A stretch of 45,908 nucleotides of DNA from Gracilaria domingensis (Eukaryota; Rhodophyta; Florideophyceae; Gracilariales; Gracilariaceae): NCBI GenBank assembly GCA_022539475.1, contig VCMS01000376.1:1-45908 (forward strand), given 5' to 3'. The notes beneath the pieces were generated by a model. The model was not told the DNA's origin. It saw only the letters and a program-made list of their open reading frames with translations, and did not search any database. Made by a program: the position numbers and the translations under genes. Below are positions 40,601 through 45,908 of this stretch, one piece after another. Every line of letters starts with the position of its first letter. Position 1 is the stretch's first letter.

Positions 40601-42956
40601 CCTTCTCGGATACCGAGTAATTCCTCTCGTGAACGTTGAGGCTTCTTGACCAATATCCAATTGGCAATCGCTCGCCATCTTCGGTGGTCTGGAACAGTGC
40701 GCAGCCAACCTGATAGTTGCTCGCGTCCGTATCGATGGCATACGGCAAACCAGCCCTGGGTAGGGATAAGACCGGTGGCGATGTCACCGCGTCAACGAGC
40801 GACGAAAAAGCCGCGGATGTGCGGTCGTCGAACGCTTCCAGATTGACTGGCTGCCCTTTGCGAAGAAGCTCGTTTAGAGGTGCCGCGATATCCGCAAAGT
40901 TCGGAATGAAGCGGCGATACACATTGCACAAGCCGAGAAAAGATCGGAGTTCAGTCTGCGTCCGCGGATGCTTAGCCTCTTTGAGGCACTTCACACGTGC
41001 TTCGTCAATAGATAGCCGTTCAGGACGGATGACATGGCCGAGATACCTCACGGTTTCGGTAAAGAACTCGCACTTCTTCAGCTTAAGTGTAATGCCTGCA
41101 TCGCGTAGGACTCGCATCACATCCCGTACATGGGTCAAGTGCTCGTCCAGGTTGCTGGAGTAGACAATGATGTCATCCAGGTAAACCAGGCAAGTCTTCC
41201 ACTTGAAGCGGGCAAGCAAAATGTCCACTGCACGTTGAAATGGGGCTGGCGCGTTCGTTAACCCAAAGGGCATCCGATTGAATCGGTACAATCCTTCATG
41301 ACAAACGAAGGCTGTCTTGTCACGATCTTCAGCCCTTACGGGAACTTGCCAATAGCCCCAATTCGCGTCTAGGGTTGTGAACACTTTCGCGTCGCCCAAT
41401 GAATCGATGCATTCATCCATTCGTGGGATAGGATACACATCCTTGGCCGTAGCCGCGTTTAGCTTGCGGTAATCGATGCAAAATCGCCAAGACCCATCAG
41501 CTTTGGGCGCGAGCACCACCGGCGATGCCCATGGTGACTGAGCCGGCTCAATAACTGCAGCGCGGAGCATTTTCTCTACCTGAGCCTTCTCCTCCTCCCG
41601 AGCTGTCGGTCCTGCCCTGTAAGGATGCTGTAAAATGGGCCGAGTGTTTGGTAGCAAATCAATCCGATGTTCGGTAATACCAATCTTCCCGAGGGAACCA
41701 TCCCACATGGGCGTGAACTCTTCGAGCATGTGCCGCAATTTATCGCGGTGAATCTCTGGGACATGACTGAAGTCCAGAGACTCAAGCTCCTGTACTGCCT
41801 TATCCTTCGTGTCAGCAGCACTCAGGTCCTTATCATTATTGTCCGACGAGGTCGGCATTGCTTCCTTCGACAGGCTGCGGTTGTTCGCATCCGACGAAGT
41901 CGGCGTAGCATCTCCCGACGAACTGTTCGGTCCAGTATTCGGTTCGGAATTCGTCCGTTCCGTCTCCCCCTCCTCAGCTTCGAGGATTCCGAGAACTTCG
42001 GCAATAGAAACCTGAGTAGGCACTATAGCCGCAGGGTGCGGAAGCAATGAACCAATAACTTGGCTTCTGACCAACCGTTGAGGAAAACGGCTGAAGTTCG
42101 CAACCAACACCTGAAAAGGCTTCTCGGGTTCGACAAAAACGATCCCATTAGCAAGGGCGAGCTGATGTTTCTCCTGTAACGCAGGCAACGGTTGCACCGT
42201 TTGTAAGCCACATTGTGGAGACGTCACAGTAACCCAGACCTGTGATTCAGGCGGGATGGAAATAGACCGAGCTACTCGGAGCTTTGTAGACTTCCGTTCA
42301 TCGGCTGTAGGCTCCTGCGCCGCGGGCAAAGGGACTTGCTTCTTCAAAGCCCGGCGAAGGGGACGCCGAACGATCGGTACAGTAGTCCCATCTTCCATTT
42401 CGATGGTTCTCTTCCGCGGTCGAATTGATTCGACGAAGCGGTTGCAGAAGTCACATCCCAAGATAACGGGCGCTGCCAGCTGCTTGCAAACCAAGAAATA
42501 GAGCTTCACCACGTAGCGGCCGAGCCTGACGAGCAGGTCGATAACTCCCACTGTAGAAAGTGGCCGATTGTTCGCATCCGCAATGTCAACAAGCGGCGCA
42601 GCGCGAATACGAGACCGCAGATGCGGCGGAATGAGAGATTGAACCAAAAAGTTTGGACCAGCGCCTGTATCCAGGACAGACAACTGCCGAACCATATACT
42701 GGTCGGAAACACCTAGGTCGGCGTAAACTTTGTAGTTACGTTTCGCCATGACCAGGACTCTATCCGGGGACCGGCTATTCTTAGACCGTACCCACGGGCA
42801 ACGCAAGACACCAAGGTGCTCAGAGTCCACGTCTGTAGTGGCCAGTTTCCTCGAAAGGATTGTGACCGGGGAGCGAGGCTTCTCAGCCTCAGGCGCACTA
42901 AACCCCGTCGCTGGGGGCGCCTCTCCATTGCTGGAGGCTCCCTTGCTCAGTTTTTC
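37671..42956 (-). CDS. pol: pol, copy 2 (open frame 38703-43112)
   Basis: The open frame of 1,469 codons (38703-43112) has, by residue: protease DTG 148-150; reverse transcriptase with LDANWGYWQ (Asp 582) and YLDD 644-647; RNase H with TDAS (Asp 796), Glu 836 and HTDH (Asp 863); integrase zinc finger (HHCC) with H1026, H1029, H1036 nearby and C1066/C1069; integrase DDE at D1098, D1158 and E1194; and GPYRV at 1337-1341. All catalytic residues are present. The true N-terminus comes by -1 frameshifting from gag at 42950-42956, not from the ATG at 43112. TAG 38703-38705 cuts the Pro/Ser/Glu-rich linker; the same frame then continues (37824-38534 and on) to the chromodomain. The polyprotein is cut by its own protease and acts in particles and in the nucleus. 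Confidence 0.9.
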
Positions 42957-42958
42957 TG
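42947..42958 (-). promoter_or_regulatory. Frameshift site, gag-pol, copy 2
   Basis: The gag frame reads CAG AAA AAC TGA, with pol open in the -1 frame. The heptamer is G AAA AAC where copy 1 has the canonical A AAA AAC. One G:C/A:T change separates them, and it probably weakens slippage in copy 2. Confidence 0.65.
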
Positions 42959-44956
42959 AGCGTCGCCGCCAATCTGCGGAGGTTGCGATTCCGCAGGGGC
43001 GGCTACGCTTCCACCATTCGATGGCACCGTTTCCTGGTTTCCAGGCTGAGTCTCCGCCTTCGCACGAAGGTACGATTTGTCGGGAACACGTTCCCGCTCG
43101 GCGGGCGTCCACGACTCATACTGAGGCACTATCTTCGCCATATCCCGTATGGGCATTAAGCAATTCGGAGCGATGTGCCCTGGCCTGTAACAGGTATGAC
43201 AAATAATGTGACGAAGAAGGTCCGCGTTGGGCGGCCGGCGCTCCTGTCGAGGAGGATACGGGTCCCTCCATCCAGGGCGTTGGCTTCGATATCCGCCAGA
43301 GTGCGGCACGGGCAATGCCGGGACTTGACGTCCGGCGTACAGAGCGGGGTCTACGTCCACTGTAGACTGCTCCGTCGTCGACGGCAATTCCGAACTCGGC
43401 ATTGAACCATCGTCCAGTAACAGGTGTAGGTCATCATAGCCTCCTTGAATAGAACCTCGCGAGTGAGGCAGTGAAGAGTCCCCGACTTCTACATGAAGGA
43501 GTCGGCGCGTCCACGTCTTGACACCAGCGCGTGCTCGAGCTGCATCTCCCTCAGCTTGGGCAAACTGAACGAGTTTCAGATAAGTAATCCGGCGTTTGTT
43601 CTCCCGATATCGGGCAACCAACGTCCTGATCGAACGATCTAGGCCATCGATGAACATCGTACACCGCTCAGCTGCGGAGAACACGTTGCCACATCTGTGG
43701 AAAGCCTTATTGAGGCGGGTTGAATAAACGGTTTCCGACTCTTCGGCTCCTTGTTTCGTGTCTCGCAGCGCGAGTATAGCACCTTGTATCGCATTGCCTG
43801 TTGCGTAAGAGCGCAGGAGATATTGTACCGCTTCCGGCCAGCACGTAACTCCTCCCTCAGAGGCTTGGGTCGACCCACGAACCGAATTGTACTGGTCTTC
43901 GGCTACGCCCGTCAAGAAGTACGGCAGCGCAATGTAGGCCTATCCCTCGCTCATCCGAAGTACATCGGCTTCCGCCACGAAGCGGCCAAGAAAATCCAAG
44001 ACAAGAATTGGATCTTCCCCAGAGAACTTGTGGGGCTTCAGCGTGAGCTCCATTTGTCAGAGATGGTTTCGTACCTTGCCAGTCCCACGTGGGGTTCTCT
44101 GTGGCGTCGTGTCATCAAGCCGATAATATCGGTACGATAGCAGCTTCCGATACAGTAAGTTTGTCGGCTTCAATTCCTTCAATCCAAGGTGTCTCCGTCC
44201 TTTCGTACGGCCTCGTGCAACACCAGAAGTGGCTTCAGTAGCCCGCGAACGGGATGCACGATAGCGAGAGCGCTCTTCCACGCTGTCCGAAGAGTCGGTA
44301 GACGATCCCTTTTGAGGGCCCTCCTCATCAGAAGAGGATGAAGAAGACGAGTCAGACTCAACCTTGACCTTCTTCTTTGCCGGACGATCCCGGGAACGGC
44401 GCGAGTGCTGAGAACCCTCAGAAACCGGGGCTCCCGGCGCAACAGCATCAGATACGATGATTTGCTCGACCGTCTCCAGACGGGTAGCCAGGTGGTCCAG
44501 GCGTGCGGCAGCCTGCTCGTGCAGACCGGCCGACATCTGTCCGTGTTCCATAATCTGGTTGACATCAGACCGTAAAACACGGACGTCGCTCGAAACATCC
44601 CGGACACCGGCTTCATCGAGCCGTTGCCGGAGTTTCGTAATATCCCGGATGAGGCCCACTTGGGAGTTCTGCAGGATGCGAACCTGAGCCTCTAATTCAC
44701 GGAGGGTATACTCGTCGGACCGCGACGACATAACGTCAACCGCTGCGGCGGCATCAGCCGCAGGTGCGGTTTCAGTTGGCCCACGAGTGGGTGGGGTCCC
44801 GTTATCAGAACGGAGGCCCCGGGAAGCCGGTTTCGGGCCGCCATTGCCTGGGAAATCCAGTGCGTCCTTCGGCAACGGAGGCAAACTTGCCGGCAAGCCG
44901 GACGAACCGGGCACAGAAGCGGCACGTGGCGCGCTATTCCTGCGACGGGACGACAT
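42947..44956 (-). pseudogene. gag: gag, copy 2
   Basis: ATG 44956 (MSSRRRNSAPRAASVPGSSG) to TGA 42947-42949, about 669 codons. In-frame TGA 44057-44059 replaces CGA of copy 1, and TAG 43940-43942 replaces CAG. The domain order matches copy 1: coiled coil, RPAKKKVKVE nuclear-signal-like patch, Ser/Asp/Glu run, capsid-like domain (LKPHKFSGEDPILVLDFLGR, FLTGVAEDQYNSV), and knuckle CHTCYRPGHIAPNC. Both stops fall at places where copy 1 is open, so they arose after the copies separated. Confidence 0.85.
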
Positions 44957-45079
44957 CGTTCACCGACACCGTCGGCCAATTGGCAACCAAAACAACTTCC
45001 GAAAACGGGCAATGAGAGAACCGTGAGAACGGATATTCCCAACTATCTGGGCTCCAAACAAACGAACCAACTCCAACAA

Positions 45080-45376
45080 ATGTTGGCCAATAAAGCCGAT
45101 TCTAAGTCGGGAGACCAGTTTGTGCAATTGGCACGGTCGCAGAAGAGGCGGCGGACGCGGGTGGAGGACATGAACCCCGCCGACGTTCATGTGTGCGAAT
45201 ACGACGGCTGCGGTAAGAAGTTCGCGAGAGCGTACAACCTTGAGATTCATCGGCGAGGGCACCGAAATGAATATCCATTCAGGTGCGATGAGCCGAATTG
45301 CCTCAAGCGTTTCATGTGGCGGTCGGGTATGGAACGTCACGAGCTTGTGCATAAACGTCGGGCGAGGGGGTCCTAA
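45080..45376 (+). CDS. Chimeric ORF: element leader plus two zinc fingers
   Basis: ATG 45080 (MLANKADSKSGDQFVQ) opens a 98-residue frame. The first 15 residues come from the antisense of the retroelement primer-site region. From 45125 it is fused in frame to the last 84 residues of the zinc-finger protein, so both C2H2 fingers and the RSQKRRRTR patch are kept. No promoter is evident. It would be a truncated DNA-binding protein without the acidic N-terminus. It may simply be the duplication breakpoint with no expression. Confidence 0.4.
   Translation: MLANKADSKSGDQFVQLARSQKRRRTRVEDMNPADVHVCEYDGCGKKFARAYNLEIHRRGHRNEYPFRCDEPNCLKRFMWRSGMERHELVHKRRARGS
45098..45118 (-). other. Putative primer-binding site, copy 2
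   Basis: The element strand reads TGGTCTCCCGACTTAGAATC, one base different from copy 1, beginning just inside the missing LTR edge at 45121. The primer tRNA is unidentified. Confidence 0.45.
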
Positions 45377-45908
45377 CGACGGTTCTTAATCCTTTTCTTT
45401 GTAACCAGAAGTGAAGTAAAGAGTCAAAAGTGAATGTGTACAACTTTCTAATTTGCGTCCATGCTGCCTGTTCTTCTTCTCTTCCCTCTTCCCGTACCCC
45501 CTCTCAGTCGTGTCCCACCTATCAATGATCTAGTATCAAAGAAAGCATTTGCCCTTGGAGATAACTTTCGATGGGTGCCATCGAATTTTGCTCCTGCTGT
45601 GCTTGCGGTTGGGGGCTCTTTTCCACGAATCGTTCCGACAAGCGAGGAGTTGGTACCAATAGCAAATCATCCAGGAAAGGCGCCCTCCAAAGATAGGATA
45701 GCTGTAACAACAACTGAGCCCCCAGTTGGCTTTGTTCTTCGTCCACATATGTTCACTCCCTCCTTCAATCCTCCACATACTCTAGATACCACAAAAATTG
45801 ATCTCTTGTTTGCTTGAAGGAAGCACATAATGCCTCCTGGGGGCAGTAATGCCTATTTTGAACTGGATAACGAAGTTGACATGTAAGTCATGGCTGGACA
45901 TTGTACTG
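45125..45908. repeat. Second copy of 31911-32694
   Basis: This stretch equals 31911-32694 shifted by exactly 13,214 bp, with no indel and only two substitutions noticed (near 32270/45484 and 32522/45736). It holds the 3' end of the zinc-finger gene and a second 118-aa small ORF at 45461-45817. The window ends inside it, so its full extent is unknown. Confidence 0.9.

Larger units (their letters stand above)
34344..45124 (-). mobile_element. Ty3/gypsy chromovirus, copy 2 (5' LTR missing)
   Basis: In element sense (minus strand) the order is primer-site region, gag 44956-42947, pol 42956-37472, hairpin array, antisense ORF (plus strand 35362-37074), polypurine tract, 3' LTR. The right end stops at the first four bases of the LTR (TGTG, 45121-45124) and joins a duplicated piece of the zinc-finger gene. 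It is better preserved than copy 1: a 1,469-codon pol frame is open. Gag still has two stops, the pol tail has stops plus a one-base insertion, and the antisense ORF has two stops. No target-site duplication can be read because one end is lost. Confidence 0.92.

Overview
This is nuclear DNA of a eukaryote. The housekeeping proteins are eukaryotic (a DENR-type translation factor with three short GT-AG introns, and an LSM4-type snRNP protein). Most other genes are intronless, and two related Ty3/gypsy LTR retrotransposons occupy about 45% of the window. Few introns, compact gene islands between retroelements, a plant/alga-type ketopantoate-reductase-like protein and a ParB-like protein would fit an alga, perhaps a florideophyte red alga. 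That placement is inference from style, not proof.

Layout. 1-1980: no gene, but a G/C-homopolymer minisatellite with long palindromes. 1989-9286: an accessory block with many decayed genes. It holds a frameshifted ParB-like gene, two tail-to-tail HAD phosphatase paralogues (one lacking its catalytic nucleophile), a ketopantoate-reductase-like gene cut by one in-frame stop, a 3' remnant of ribulose-phosphate 3-epimerase, and a coiled-coil gene. 9649-20269: retroelement copy 1, reading on the minus strand, with its 5' LTR kept and its 3' end truncated. 20270-22081: AT-rich DNA without a recognisable gene. 22082-27376: a gene island with DENR (+), a coiled-coil protein (-), LSM4 (+) and an unknown Cys-motif protein (-). 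27377-27790: GC-extreme alternating purine-pyrimidine DNA. 27930-30940: mostly non-coding. 30996-34156: a two-finger C2H2 protein, a small ORF and a gene broken by one amber codon. 34344-45124: retroelement copy 2, with its 3' LTR kept and its 5' LTR missing exactly at the LTR edge. 45125-45908: a near-identical second copy of 31911-32694, so the window ends inside an apparent tandem duplication with a 13,214-bp period.

The retroelements are the most remarkable part. In element sense (minus strand) they read LTR - primer site - gag (coiled coil, Ser/Asp-rich, capsid-like, CCHC knuckle) - a probable -1 frameshift at the gag stop - pol (protease, reverse transcriptase, RNase H, integrase, GPY/F module). 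Pol then continues through an approximately 450-codon low-complexity linker to a chromodomain. Downstream lies a chain of mini-hairpins, then an approximately 570-codon ORF on the opposite strand with its own TATA box, then a polypurine tract and the LTR. The antisense ORF differs between the copies mainly at third codon positions, which indicates that it was maintained as a protein. Neither copy is intact: both have stops in gag, in the pol tail and in the antisense ORF. The candidate undescribed system is this chromovirus with a convergently transcribed accessory gene separated from pol by a variable-number hairpin array.
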